Numbered from the stretch's first letter, positions 52,217-61,066 are shown. The stretch is DNA of 64,000 nt from an uncultured Anderseniella sp. (GCA_947488295.1 CANKYU010000001.1:1166183-1230182), one strand, 5' to 3'. Made by a program: numbers and translations. Notes: generated from the sequence alone by a model not told the origin.

Positions 52217-52998
52217 TGTCACAGGATGTGGTATCGGCAACCGGCCTGTCCCTGACATTTCAGACTGACGACGGGCCGGTCCATGCCCTGTCGGGGGTCG
52301 ACCTGAGTGTCGGAAAGGGCGAGTTTGTCTCATTTATCGGCCCGTCCGGTTGCGGCAAGACCACATTCCTGCGGGTCATCGCCGATCTGGAAAAGCCCAC
52401 CGGCGGCGAAATCAGGGTCAACGGCGTCGATCCGGAAGCTGCACGCAAGGCGCGCGCCTATGGCTATGTTTTTCAGGCGGCTTCACTGTATCCGTGGCGC
52501 ACCATAGAGCGCAATGTCGGTTTGCCGCTGGAAATCATGGGGTACTCGGCAGACGAAACGCGCCAGCGCATTGACCGCACGCTGGAGCTGGTCAATCTGG
52601 CCGGGTTTGAGAAAAAATATCCCTGGCAGCTCTCTGGTGGCATGCAGCAAAGAGCCTCGATTGCCCGGGCGCTGGCCTTTGATGCAGATCTGTTGCTGAT
52701 GGACGAACCGTTCGGCGCACTTGACGAGATTGTGCGCGATCATCTCAACGAGCAGTTGCTGAACCTCTGGGACAAGACCAACAAGACGATCTGTTTTGTC
52801 ACGCACTCCATTCCTGAAGCGGTTTACCTGTCCACTAAAATCGTCGTCATGAGTCCGCGACCGGGCCGGGTGACCGATGTCATCGAGTCATCGTTGCCGA
52901 AACAGCGTCCGCTGGAGATCCGCGAAAGCGAGGAGTTTCTGAAAATCGCGCACCGGGTGCGGGAAGGCTTGAGAGCAGGGCACAGCTATGATGAGTGA
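52216..52998 (+). CDS. ABC transporter ATP-binding protein for pyrimidine-type uptake
   Basis: 260 aa from ATG 52216. Walker A GPSGCGKTTFLRVI, Q-loop YVFQAASLYPW, signature QLSGGMQQRASIARAL, Walker B DLLLMDEPFGALDE and the H-loop THSIPEAVY. This is the SsuB/TauB/ThiZ type of importer ATPase. With the two permeases and NMT1-like binding protein that follow it forms one importer, coupled to the catabolic genes, so a pyrimidine base is the probable substrate. Confidence 0.92.
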   Translation: MSQDVVSATGLSLTFQTDDGPVHALSGVDLSVGKGEFVSFIGPSGCGKTTFLRVIADLEKPTGGEIRVNGVDPEAARKARAYGYVFQAASLYPWRTIERNVGLPLEIMGYSADETRQRIDRTLELVNLAGFEKKYPWQLSGGMQQRASIARALAFDADLLLMDEPFGALDEIVRDHLNEQLLNLWDKTNKTICFVTHSIPEAVYLSTKIVVMSPRPGRVTDVIESSLPKQRPLEIRESEEFLKIAHRVREGLRAGHSYDE

Positions 52999-53010
52999 TT
53001 GGGCCTGATC

Positions 53011-53898
53011 ATGAATGCCAGGGGCAAAACCATTCCGGTTCTAACGGTCATCTCGGCGGTCGTCGTGATCTGGTATGCCTGTGTCGTGTGGATGAACGCA
53101 CCGTTTGAATATGACAAGGCAGAGCGCGCGGGCACCGAAATCGGGTTTTCGCAAGTTGTCTCCAACACGATGAACCAGGAGCGGCCGGTTCTGCCGGCCG
53201 CCCATCAGATCGCGGAGGAGATGTACAAGACCATTGTGCTGAAGAAAATCACGTCCAAGCGCAGCCTGGTCTATCATGGCTGGATCACCCTGTCGGCGAC
53301 GCTGCTTGGTTTTGCTATCGGTACCGTGCTGGGCATCCTGCTGGCGGTTGGCATTGTTCATAACCAGGCCATGGACAAGTCTGTCATGCCGTGGGTGATC
53401 GCCAGCCAGACCATCCCGATCCTGGCCATCGCGCCGATGATCATTGTGGTCCTGAACGCCATCGGCCTGTCGGGCCTTTTGCCCAAGGCGCTGATTTCCA
53501 CCTATCTTTCTTTCTTCCCGGTGGTGGTCGGAATGGTGAAGGGCCTGCGCAGTCCTGACCGGGCCCAGCTTGACCTGATGCACACCTACAGCGCGTCAAC
53601 AGCGCAGACCTTCTGGAAACTGCGCTGGCCGTCGTCGATGCCCTACCTGTTCACATCGCTGAAGATTGCCATCGCTATTTCACTGGTTGGTGCCATCGTT
53701 GGAGAACTGCCGACCGGTGCGGTTGCCGGACTTGGCGCGCGCTTGCTGGCTGGTTCCTATTATGGCCAGACAATCCAGATCTGGTCGGCGTTGTTTACGG
53801 CTGCAATCCTGGCCGCAGTGCTGGTGATGATCGTCGGGGTTGCCCATTCCTATGTGCTCAGGCGCATGGGGCAGAAACCGGAAGGGGTCGTAGCATAA
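53011..53898 (+). CDS. ABC transporter permease (pyrimidine-type uptake) 1
   Basis: 295 aa from ATG 53011; TTG 52999 is also open and neither has a clear ribosome site. One N-terminal helix, then a periplasmic segment of about 75 residues (YDKAERAGTEIGFSQVVSNT), then five or more helices with the BPD inner-membrane motif at LMHTYSASTAQTFWKLRWPS. It differs from standard SsuC-type permeases in the long first loop. It pairs with the next permease; the TAA and ATG share one base (53898). Confidence 0.85.
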   Translation: MNARGKTIPVLTVISAVVVIWYACVVWMNAPFEYDKAERAGTEIGFSQVVSNTMNQERPVLPAAHQIAEEMYKTIVLKKITSKRSLVYHGWITLSATLLGFAIGTVLGILLAVGIVHNQAMDKSVMPWVIASQTIPILAIAPMIIVVLNAIGLSGLLPKALISTYLSFFPVVVGMVKGLRSPDRAQLDLMHTYSASTAQTFWKLRWPSSMPYLFTSLKIAIAISLVGAIVGELPTGAVAGLGARLLAGSYYGQTIQIWSALFTAAILAAVLVMIVGVAHSYVLRRMGQKPEGVVA

Positions 53899-54761
53899 TG
53901 TGGCTTGTGGTCCTTGCACTACTGTTCTGGCTAGGCACCTGGGCCCTGAATGAGTGGCTGTCGCGCCGGACGTTTGCCAGTCACGGGCTGCAGAGAACCG
54001 TCAACCTGCTGATCCCTGTGCTGTTCGGCGTGGCCATCCTGGTGTTGTGGGAAGGGTTTACCCGCGGCCTTGAGGTGCCGAGGGTTCTGTTGCCGCCGCC
54101 TTCCATGATCTGGGAGCGCATTTTGAATTCGTTGCCCATCCTGTGGGCTGATTTTCAGCAAACATTCCTGAAAGCGGTGCTTGCCGGTTATGTGCTCGGC
54201 TGCGGATCCGGGTTTCTGGTTGCGCTGTTGTGTGACCGGTCCTCGTTCCTGAAGCGCGGACTGTTGCCGCTGGGAAATTTTGTATCGGCCCTGCCAATTA
54301 TCGGTGTCGCGCCAATCATGGTCATGTGGTTCGGTTTCGACTGGCAGTCGAAGGCGGCTGTCGTCGTCATCATGACGTTTTTCCCGATGCTGGTGAACAC
54401 GGTACAGGGTTTGTCGGCGGCAGATCACATGCAGCGCGACCTGATGCGCACCTATGCCAGTTCCTGGTGGCAGACTTTAATCAAGTTGCGCCTTCCCGCC
54501 GCGTCTCCTTTCATATTCAATGCTCTTAAAATAAACTCCACGCTTGCGTTGATCGGCGCAATCGTGGCCGAATTTTTCGGCACCCCGATCGTGGGAATGG
54601 GTTTTCGTATTTCCACGGAAGTCGGGAGAATGAATGTGGATATGGTCTGGGCTGAAATTGCCGTGGCAGCCCTGGCCGGTTCGACTTTCTACGGTTTGGT
54701 GGCGCTTGTTGAGCGCACCGTCACATTTTGGCATCCGTCGCTGCGAAGCCGGCGGACATAA
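53898..54761 (+). CDS. ABC transporter permease (pyrimidine-type uptake) 2
   Basis: 287 aa, six to seven helices, BPD signature at DLMRTYASSWWQTLIKLRLP. It shares a base with the previous gene and together they make a heterodimeric channel. The first helix is followed by a short basic segment (NEWLSRRTFASHG) before the conserved core. An SD GGGAG precedes the binding-protein gene downstream. Confidence 0.87.
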   Translation: MWLVVLALLFWLGTWALNEWLSRRTFASHGLQRTVNLLIPVLFGVAILVLWEGFTRGLEVPRVLLPPPSMIWERILNSLPILWADFQQTFLKAVLAGYVLGCGSGFLVALLCDRSSFLKRGLLPLGNFVSALPIIGVAPIMVMWFGFDWQSKAAVVVIMTFFPMLVNTVQGLSAADHMQRDLMRTYASSWWQTLIKLRLPAASPFIFNALKINSTLALIGAIVAEFFGTPIVGMGFRISTEVGRMNVDMVWAEIAVAALAGSTFYGLVALVERTVTFWHPSLRSRRT

Positions 54762-54776
54762 CAAGGGAGTAGGTTT

Positions 54777-55769
54777 ATGAAGCGAACACTCATGAGTATC
54801 GTCCTTGCAGGGGCCATGTCGGTTGCTGCAACGGCGGCAATGGCTGCAGACAAGCTGGCCTTGCAATTGAAGTGGGTCACCCAGGCTCAGTTTGCCGGCT
54901 ATTACGTGGCCAAGGACAAGGGGTTCTACAAGGAAGAAAACCTCGACGTGGAGATCAAGCCCGGCGGACCCGACATCGCGCCGGTTCAGGTGCTGGCCGG
55001 CGGTGGCGCCGACGTGGTGCTTGACTGGATGCCGTCTGCACTGGCGTCCCGGGAAAAGGGTGTTGCCCTGGTCAATATTGCCCAGCCATTCAAGACGTCC
55101 GGCATGATGCTGACCTGCCGCAAGGATTCCGGGATCAGTTCGCCGGCTGATTTCAAGGGCAAGACGCTGGGTGTGTGGTTCTTTGGCAACGAATATCCGT
55201 TCCTGTCCTGGATGAGCCAGCTCGGCATTGCCACCGACGGCAGCGCTGACGGGGTCAAGGTTCTCAAGCAGGGTTTCAATGTGGACCCGATCCTGCAGAA
55301 GCAGGCCGACTGCGTATCGACCATGACCTATAACGAGTACTGGCAGATCATCGATGCCGGACTTTCCGAAGATGACCTGGTGGTGTTCAAATATGAGGAC
55401 CAGGGTGTGGCGACGCTGGAAGACGGCATTTACGTCCTGGAAGACAAGCTCAAGGACCCTGCCTTCGAAGACAAGATGGTGCGCTTCGTTCGTGCCTCCA
55501 TGAAGGGCTGGAAATATGCCGAGGCAAACCCGGACGAAGCAGCCGACATCGTGCTTGAAAACGATGCCTCCGGCGCGCAGACGGAAAAGCATCAGAAACG
55601 CATGATGCGCGAAATCGCCAAGCTTACCGCAGGCTCCAACGGAGCGCTGGACGAAGCAGATTTCAAGCGCACGGTCAGTACATTGCTGAAAGGCGGATCC
55701 GATCCGGTTATCACCAAGGAGCCTGAAGGCGCCTGGACATCAGCGGTCACGGACAAGGCACTCAAGTAG
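54777..55769 (+). CDS. NMT1/ThiY-like ABC substrate-binding protein
   Basis: 330 aa. Signal peptide MKRTLMSIVLAGAMSVAATA, cleavage after MAA near residue 22. The NMT1/THI5-like fold is evident: LALQLKWVTQAQFAGYYVAK, KGFYKEENLDVEIKPGGPDI, VWFFGNEYPFLSWM. These domains bind pyrimidine-like rings (for example formylaminopyrimidine in ThiY). Operon position next to dihydropyrimidinase argues for uracil, thymine or a hydropyrimidine rather than a thiamin precursor. A terminator follows, so this ends the 49494-55769 operon. Confidence 0.88.
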   Translation: MKRTLMSIVLAGAMSVAATAAMAADKLALQLKWVTQAQFAGYYVAKDKGFYKEENLDVEIKPGGPDIAPVQVLAGGGADVVLDWMPSALASREKGVALVNIAQPFKTSGMMLTCRKDSGISSPADFKGKTLGVWFFGNEYPFLSWMSQLGIATDGSADGVKVLKQGFNVDPILQKQADCVSTMTYNEYWQIIDAGLSEDDLVVFKYEDQGVATLEDGIYVLEDKLKDPAFEDKMVRFVRASMKGWKYAEANPDEAADIVLENDASGAQTEKHQKRMMREIAKLTAGSNGALDEADFKRTVSTLLKGGSDPVITKEPEGAWTSAVTDKALK

Positions 55770-55794
55770 CCGCGTCACTATCCACCGGTATTGC

Positions 55795-55819
55795 AAGGGC
55801 GGCTCTCGGGCCGCCCTTT
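55795..55819 (+). terminator. rho-independent terminator of the pyrimidine operon
   Basis: AAGGGCGGC (55795-55803) pairs with GCCGCCCTT (55810-55818), 9 bp, loop TCTCGG, followed by TCTCGTT. It ends the transcript of the ureidopropionase-to-binding-protein operon. Confidence 0.75.
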
Positions 55820-55916
55820 CTCGTTGAAAACTGTGGGTAGAAGCCAAATGCGGCTGGAAAACCAGTGAACCTTCCAAAAACTGCTGGCTTCACAGAATTT
55901 CTTTGGCTACCATTTA

Positions 55917-55934
55917 TTTGACCAATTGGTAAAA
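55917..55934. promoter_or_regulatory. RutR-like operator in front of the BMP nucleoside ABC operon
   Basis: TTTGACCAATTGGTAAAA, the best of three sites: TTGACCA-AT-TGGTAAA against E. coli RutR TTGACCAnnTGGTCAA. It lies 82 bases before the binding-protein gene at 56016, where a promoter is expected. Confidence 0.75.
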
Positions 55935-56015
55935 ATACTGGAAGAAGGATTGCCTGAAAGCCTTTGGGGGGACGACGGGACGCGTTAATTTCAAACTACG
56001 TAGTGGAGAAAAAGA

Positions 56016-57023
56016 ATGACCTGGAACACCAACAGACGCCAGTTTAACATGATGCTGGCTGCCGCAGCCGGCGCAACGACGCTGGGCGCGAAATCCGCCT
56101 TTGCCGAAACAATCAAGGTTGCAGGCATCTACACCCAGCCGATCCAGCAGAAATGGGACGCGCGCCTGCACCAGGGGCTGGAAGCGGCCAAGGCCAAGGG
56201 CGACATCGAATACGTGTTCTCGGAAAAGGTCGCCAACACGGACTATATCCGCGTGCTGCGTGAATATTGCGAGTCAGGCGTGAAGCTTGTTGTCGGTGAA
56301 GCATTCGGTATTTCGAAGGAAGCCCGCAAAGTTGCGGATGAATACCCTGACATTGCCTTCCTGATGGGCGATCCGTTTAAGCCGCACGGAACCAATTTTT
56401 CCGTGTTCGATAACTATATTCACGAGCCCTGTTACCTGATGGGCATGATCGCCGGTGCCATGACCAAAAACAACAAGCTGGGCATGGTCGGCGGGTATCC
56501 GATCGGTGAAGTGAACCGGCTGTTCCACGCCTTTATCGACGGGGCAAAGTCGGTCAACCCGGATATCCAGCACAAGGTCACCTTTATCGGCTCCTGGTAC
56601 GATCCGCCAAAGGCCAAGGAAGCCGCTTTTGCCCAGATCGAGGCCGGTGCCGACATCATGTATGCAGAACGTGCCGGCGTTGTGGATGCGGCGCGTGAGA
56701 AGGGCGTCCTCGCATTCGGCAACGTCAATGACATGAACAAGGAGGAAAACGGCACCGATGTGGTTGTCACGTCTGCTCTCTGGCACATGGAAGAAGCCAT
56801 TGCCCATGCCATTTCGCGGGTCAAGGCAGGCACTTTCGCCGCGGAAAACTACAAGGAGTGGACCATGATGCGCAAAGGCGGGGCCAGCCTTGCTCCGTAC
56901 TATGAGTTCGAAGACAAGATCCCGGCAGAGATCAAGGCCAAGGTGGAAGCCACAAAGGCGAAAATTCTCTCCGGACAATTTGACGTGACCATTACGGACA
57001 CTGAACCGAAGTCGTCCTTCTAG
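56016..57023 (+). CDS. BMP-family ABC substrate-binding protein (nucleoside/nucleobase type)
   Basis: 335 aa. Signal sequence with an RR-like N terminus (NTNRRQFNMMLAAAAGATTL) and cleavage after AFA near residue 30; the RRQF pattern could use the Tat route. The BMP/PnrA fold shows VAGIYTQPIQQKWDARLHQG, VGEAFGISKEARKVA, NYIHEPCYLMGMIAGAMTK and VGGYPIGEVNRLFHAFIDGA. BMP proteins bind purine or pyrimidine nucleosides. It heads the operon to 61066 and has the RutR-like site upstream. Confidence 0.9.
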   Translation: MTWNTNRRQFNMMLAAAAGATTLGAKSAFAETIKVAGIYTQPIQQKWDARLHQGLEAAKAKGDIEYVFSEKVANTDYIRVLREYCESGVKLVVGEAFGISKEARKVADEYPDIAFLMGDPFKPHGTNFSVFDNYIHEPCYLMGMIAGAMTKNNKLGMVGGYPIGEVNRLFHAFIDGAKSVNPDIQHKVTFIGSWYDPPKAKEAAFAQIEAGADIMYAERAGVVDAAREKGVLAFGNVNDMNKEENGTDVVVTSALWHMEEAIAHAISRVKAGTFAAENYKEWTMMRKGGASLAPYYEFEDKIPAEIKAKVEATKAKILSGQFDVTITDTEPKSSF

Positions 57024-57038
57024 ACGTCTGACAGGGGT

Positions 57039-58604
57039 GTGAGCAAACCGCCAGTACTGGAGTTCCGGGGCGTTACCAAGCGCTTCGGAACCCTGACCGC
57101 AAATGATAATGTGTCGCTGACACTGCAACAGGGCGAGGTGCTTGCCCTGCTGGGTGAAAACGGTGCCGGCAAGACGACACTCATGAACATTCTTTTCGGC
57201 CATTATCAGGCTGATGAGGGTGATATTCTTGTTGATGGCGACGTACTTGCCTCCGGCTCAACACAGGCCGCCATCAATGCCGGTATCGGCATGGTGCATC
57301 AGCATTTCACCCTGGCTGACAATCTCACGGTTCTGGAGAACATCACTCTCGGTACAGAAAGTCTGTGGTCATGGCGGCAGGACCAGGCAGGGAGCCGGAG
57401 AAAGCTCGCCGCCATGATCTCCGACTATGGCCTGGTTGTTGATCCTGATGCCATGGTGTCCGACCTGTCGGTGGGTGAACGCCAGCGGGTCGAAATTCTC
57501 AAGGCGCTTTATCGAGATGCGCGCATTCTCATTCTTGATGAGCCGACAGCGGTGTTGACCCCGCAGGAATCCGAGCGCCTGTTCGCGACATTGCAGTCGA
57601 TCACAGCGAAGGGCCTTGCCATCATCTTCATTTCCCACAAGCTGCACGAGATACTGGCAGTGAGCAATCGCATTGCCGTGCTGCGCAGAGGGGCCATCGT
57701 CGGCACACTTGAAACAGCGTCGTCGAAGCGGGAACAACTGGCGCAGCTGATGGTGGGTCGAACTGTTACCCGTCCCAAGCTGTCAGCAATCGAGCCCGGC
57801 GAACTGGTTCTCGACATCAGCAATGTGTCGACCGCTGGAACCGGCGCGACGGAGCTCAAGGCAATTGACCTGACACTTCATCAGCATGAAATCGTCGGCA
57901 TTGCCGGTGTGGCCGGAAACGGCCAGGGCACACTGGCTGACATTCTGTCGGGCCTCAGGAAAGACTTTTCCGGCAATGTTCAACTCAATGGCCAAATGCT
58001 GGACGCCGGCAATCCGCGCGCGATTGTAGCCTCCGGGGTCGGACGAATTCCAGAGGACAGACATGCCCGCGGTGTGGTGGCCGCCATGGACATCTGGGAA
58101 AACCTGATTTCAGAAGATATCCGTTCGGACGAGATTTGCAGCGCCGGTTTCATCATCAGCGGCAGCCGGGCCCGGGCGCGGGCTGAGAAACAGATTGAAG
58201 AGTTCGATGTGCGCTGCAAGGGGCCGGATGCGGAGACCAAACTGCTGTCCGGCGGCAATATGCAAAAACTCATTCTGGCGCGGGCGCTATCGAACACCCC
58301 GTCGTTCATTCTGGCCAACCAGCCGGTGCGCGGACTTGATGAGGGCGCAATTGCCTATGTACAGGAACAGTTGCTGGAGGCGCGCAAGAGGGGCGCTGCA
58401 ATCCTGCTGATTTCCGAAGACCTTGATGAGCTGATGACACTTACAGACCGGATTGCAGTGATGTCGCATGGCATGCTGAGCAGCGCCTTGCCCACGGGCG
58501 AGCGCTCGATCGGGGAGATTGGGCTGATGATGGCAGGTCATGCCGATCAGGGTCATGGCGATCAGGGTCACGCGAACATGGGGAGCCCGGCCAATGGTCA
58601 TTGA
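57039..58604 (+). CDS. nucleoside-type ABC transporter ATP-binding protein (two ATPase domains)
   Basis: 521 aa, GTG start. Two fused ABC domains: the first (about 5-230) has Walker A GENGAGKTTLMNIL, VSDLSVGERQRVEIL and ILILDEPTAVLTPQE; the second (about 250-490) has GVAGNGQGTLADIL instead of a full Walker A and LLSGGNMQKLILARAL with ILANQPVRGLDEG, as in RbsA/YufO/NupO ATPases. The second site is normally degenerate in this family. An unusual C-terminal tail repeats H-x-DQGH units (GHADQGHGDQGHANMG, ending NGH), a possible metal-binding tail. It drives the permease pair that follows. Confidence 0.93.
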   Translation: MSKPPVLEFRGVTKRFGTLTANDNVSLTLQQGEVLALLGENGAGKTTLMNILFGHYQADEGDILVDGDVLASGSTQAAINAGIGMVHQHFTLADNLTVLENITLGTESLWSWRQDQAGSRRKLAAMISDYGLVVDPDAMVSDLSVGERQRVEILKALYRDARILILDEPTAVLTPQESERLFATLQSITAKGLAIIFISHKLHEILAVSNRIAVLRRGAIVGTLETASSKREQLAQLMVGRTVTRPKLSAIEPGELVLDISNVSTAGTGATELKAIDLTLHQHEIVGIAGVAGNGQGTLADILSGLRKDFSGNVQLNGQMLDAGNPRAIVASGVGRIPEDRHARGVVAAMDIWENLISEDIRSDEICSAGFIISGSRARARAEKQIEEFDVRCKGPDAETKLLSGGNMQKLILARALSNTPSFILANQPVRGLDEGAIAYVQEQLLEARKRGAAILLISEDLDELMTLTDRIAVMSHGMLSSALPTGERSIGEIGLMMAGHADQGHGDQGHANMGSPANGH

Positions 58605-59646
58605 ACCGCGTGAAACGGTTTCCGTCTGGCGAGCCGGCATGGCGCCGGTTTGGGCTATCCTCGCCTCACTGATTATTTGCGCGGTGCTTATTTCCTGGGC
58701 GGGCGCATCCATCCCGACAGCCTATTCGCTTTTGTTCAAGGGCGCTTTCGGATCGGCATTTGCAATCAACGAAACGCTGACACGCTCAATCCCGCTGATC
58801 TTTACCGGCCTTGCGGTTTCGGTGGCATTCAGGGCGAAGTTTTACAATATCGGTGCCGAAGGGCAGCTGTACGCCGGAGCCCTTGCAGCAACATTCTTCG
58901 GCACTGGTCTGGTCACGCTGCCGCCTGCGCTCATGGTTCCCTTTCTGGTTATCATGGGGGCCCTGGCCGGCGGTGCATTGCTGATCGTGCCGGTGTTGCT
59001 GAAAACCCATCTCAAGGTTGACGAGGTCGTTACCACGCTGCTGTTGAATTTCGTTGTGCTTTTGATGGTCGGCTACCTGATCGAAGGGCCCTGGAAAGAT
59101 CCGGCTTCACTGGGCTGGCCACAGGCAGCGTCCATCATAGATGAGGGAGTGCTGCCGACATTGCTGGCAAAGGGCAGATTACACTTCGGCCTGATCATCG
59201 CTCTGTTCATGGCGGTGATCATCTGGCTGATGATGCGCTTTACCGTGCAGGGCTACGAAATCAGGGCGGTCGGACACAACGCCAAGGCGGCGGAATTTTC
59301 AGGTATCAATGTCAATCGCACCGTGATCATGACGGCGATGATTTCCGGCGGACTGGCAGGTATTGCAGGGGTCAGCGAAACCGCCGGTCTCAAGGGGTAT
59401 CTGACGCTCGATCTGTCTCCCGGGTTCGGCTATACCGGCATTGCCGTCGCCATGCTGGCGCAACTCAATCCGCTGGCCGTGGTGCCTGCCGCCATTTTCC
59501 TGTCGGCAGTTTATGTGGGGGCTGATGCCATGTCGCGCGCGGTCAATATTCCAACCTACATCGCCGACGTGCTGGTTGGTGTATCCATATTGGCCGTGCT
59601 GTGCAGCGTCATGCTGAGCCAGTACCGCATCAGGTGGCGCGCATGA
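58594..59646 (+). CDS. nucleoside-type ABC transporter permease 1
   Basis: 350 aa from ATG 58594, behind GGGGAG (58578-58583); it overlaps the ATPase gene by 11 bases. About nine helices of the BPD_transp_2 family (YufP/NupP type): FRAKFYNIGAEGQLYAGALA and LLIVPVLLKTHLKVDEVVTT, with IRAVGHNAKAAEFSGINVNR the coupling region. It forms the channel with permease 2; the stop overlaps it by four bases (ATGA). Confidence 0.92.
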   Translation: MVIEPRETVSVWRAGMAPVWAILASLIICAVLISWAGASIPTAYSLLFKGAFGSAFAINETLTRSIPLIFTGLAVSVAFRAKFYNIGAEGQLYAGALAATFFGTGLVTLPPALMVPFLVIMGALAGGALLIVPVLLKTHLKVDEVVTTLLLNFVVLLMVGYLIEGPWKDPASLGWPQAASIIDEGVLPTLLAKGRLHFGLIIALFMAVIIWLMMRFTVQGYEIRAVGHNAKAAEFSGINVNRTVIMTAMISGGLAGIAGVSETAGLKGYLTLDLSPGFGYTGIAVAMLAQLNPLAVVPAAIFLSAVYVGADAMSRAVNIPTYIADVLVGVSILAVLCSVMLSQYRIRWRA

Positions 59647-60590
59647 GTGATTTCGTCGACATCCTGCTGACCGCAGGCTTCTGGGCAGCCACGATCCGCA
59701 TAGTCAGCCCGTTGATTTTCGGCACCCTCGGTGAACTTATCTGCGAACGGGCAGGGGTTTTGAATCTCGGCATTGAAGGCATCATGACGGTCGGGGCGAT
59801 GTCGGGCTGGATGTGGGTTTACCAGGGCGGGGATTTGTGGACCGGTGTGCTGTTTGCAGCCTGCATGGGCGCTGTTTTCGGGCTGTTGCATGCAGTGTTC
59901 ACGGTGCATCTGTGCCTGTCACAGCATGTGACCGGCATCGGTATTACACTGTTTGCCTCATCGCTGAGTTACTTCGTTTATCGAATGCTGCTGCCGGATG
60001 CCACGACACCGCCGAAAATCGTGCCGTTTCAGCCCATTGCCGTACCATGGCTGTCAGACCTGCCGATCATTGGCGAGGCCCTGTTCACCCAGTCGGCGCT
60101 CACCTATCTGGCTTTGCTGGTGGTGCCGATGGTCTGGTACGTCTTGTTCAGGACACCGGTCGGGCTGGCAGTGCGCATGTCCGGGGAAAACCCGGTGGCT
60201 GTCGAAGCGCAGGGCATCAACGTGTTGGCTGTGCGGACAGGCGCCGTCATGGTCGGAAGCGCTTTCATGGCCGTCGGCGGAGCCTTCATTACCATGTCCT
60301 GGTTTGACGCGTTTTACTTCGGGATGGTCAACGGGCGCGGCTGGATTTGCGTTGCGCTGGTGATTTTCGCGTCATGGCGGCCGGGCAGGGCACTGCTTGG
60401 TGCATTGCTGTTTGCCGGGCTGGAAGCCATTCAGGTTCGCGCCCAGCAGTCTGCCGGTGCGTTCATTCCCTACCAGTTCTTCCTCATGCTGCCATATGTA
60501 ATGTCGATCCTGGCGATGATCGTGATGGCTCGCAAAACCAAATATCCCCAGGCTCTGCTGGTGCCGTTTCGGCGTGGCGAAAGAGTTTAG
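59643..60590 (+). CDS. nucleoside-type ABC transporter permease 2
   Basis: 315 aa from ATG 59643; upstream codons in frame lie in permease 1. BPD_transp_2 family (YufQ/NupQ type): PLIFGTLGELICERAGVLNL, GIEGIMTVGAMSGWM and VRMSGENPVAVEAQGINVLA. It completes the nucleoside importer. The next gene, cytosine deaminase, follows 26 bases on. Confidence 0.92.
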   Translation: MSDFVDILLTAGFWAATIRIVSPLIFGTLGELICERAGVLNLGIEGIMTVGAMSGWMWVYQGGDLWTGVLFAACMGAVFGLLHAVFTVHLCLSQHVTGIGITLFASSLSYFVYRMLLPDATTPPKIVPFQPIAVPWLSDLPIIGEALFTQSALTYLALLVVPMVWYVLFRTPVGLAVRMSGENPVAVEAQGINVLAVRTGAVMVGSAFMAVGGAFITMSWFDAFYFGMVNGRGWICVALVIFASWRPGRALLGALLFAGLEAIQVRAQQSAGAFIPYQFFLMLPYVMSILAMIVMARKTKYPQALLVPFRRGERV

Positions 60591-60616
60591 GGTGAAGACC
60601 CGAAAGAGAGGTTCAG

Positions 60617-61066
60617 ATGCTCACCGAAACTGACCGGAAATTCCTACGCATTGCCTATGACGAGGCCAAGGCAGGGTTTGACGAGGGCGGTTGTCCCATC
60701 GGGTCGGTTCTGGCGCGCGGAGACGTTCTGGTATCGCGCGGCCGCAATCAGCGGGTCCAGCAGGGCGACCCGATTGCCCACGGGGAAATGGATGCGCTGC
60801 GCAAAGCCGGGCGGCAACGGTCCTATCGCGACATCACCATATATACGTCTTTAAGCCCGTGCATGATGTGTTCGGGAACCATCATCCAGTTCGGAATTCC
60901 ACGCGTGGTGGTTGGCGAAAACACCACGTTTGGCGGCAATGAAGATTTTCTGAGGTCCAAGGGCATCGAGGTTTTGATCGCGGATGATCCTGACTGCATT
61001 GCCCTGATGACCCGCTTCATCGCGGAAAAACCCGAGCTGTGGAATGAAGACATTGCTGAAGATTAG
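60617..61066 (+). CDS. cytosine deaminase, fungal-type (CDA fold)
   Basis: 149 aa. Zinc ligands and catalytic acid are H55 and E57 (HGEMDAL) and C82, C85 (SPCMMC). The stretch from IYTSLSPCMMCSGTIIQFGI to the C terminus (ALMTRFIAEKPELWNEDI) parallels yeast Fcy1 (YTTLSPCDMCTGAII ... KQFIDERPQDWFEDI) far better than E. coli CodA, which is an unrelated amidohydrolase. It should turn cytosine into uracil and ammonia, feeding PreTA. As part of the BMP operon it fits import and deamination of cytosine-type compounds. A guanine or other purine specificity cannot be excluded. Confidence 0.85.
   Translation: MLTETDRKFLRIAYDEAKAGFDEGGCPIGSVLARGDVLVSRGRNQRVQQGDPIAHGEMDALRKAGRQRSYRDITIYTSLSPCMMCSGTIIQFGIPRVVVGENTTFGGNEDFLRSKGIEVLIADDPDCIALMTRFIAEKPELWNEDIAED

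Noticed and set aside
54477-55592. 371-codon open frame antisense to the NMT1-like binding protein
   Set aside because: It is a shadow of an unmistakable binding-protein gene with signal peptide and SD.
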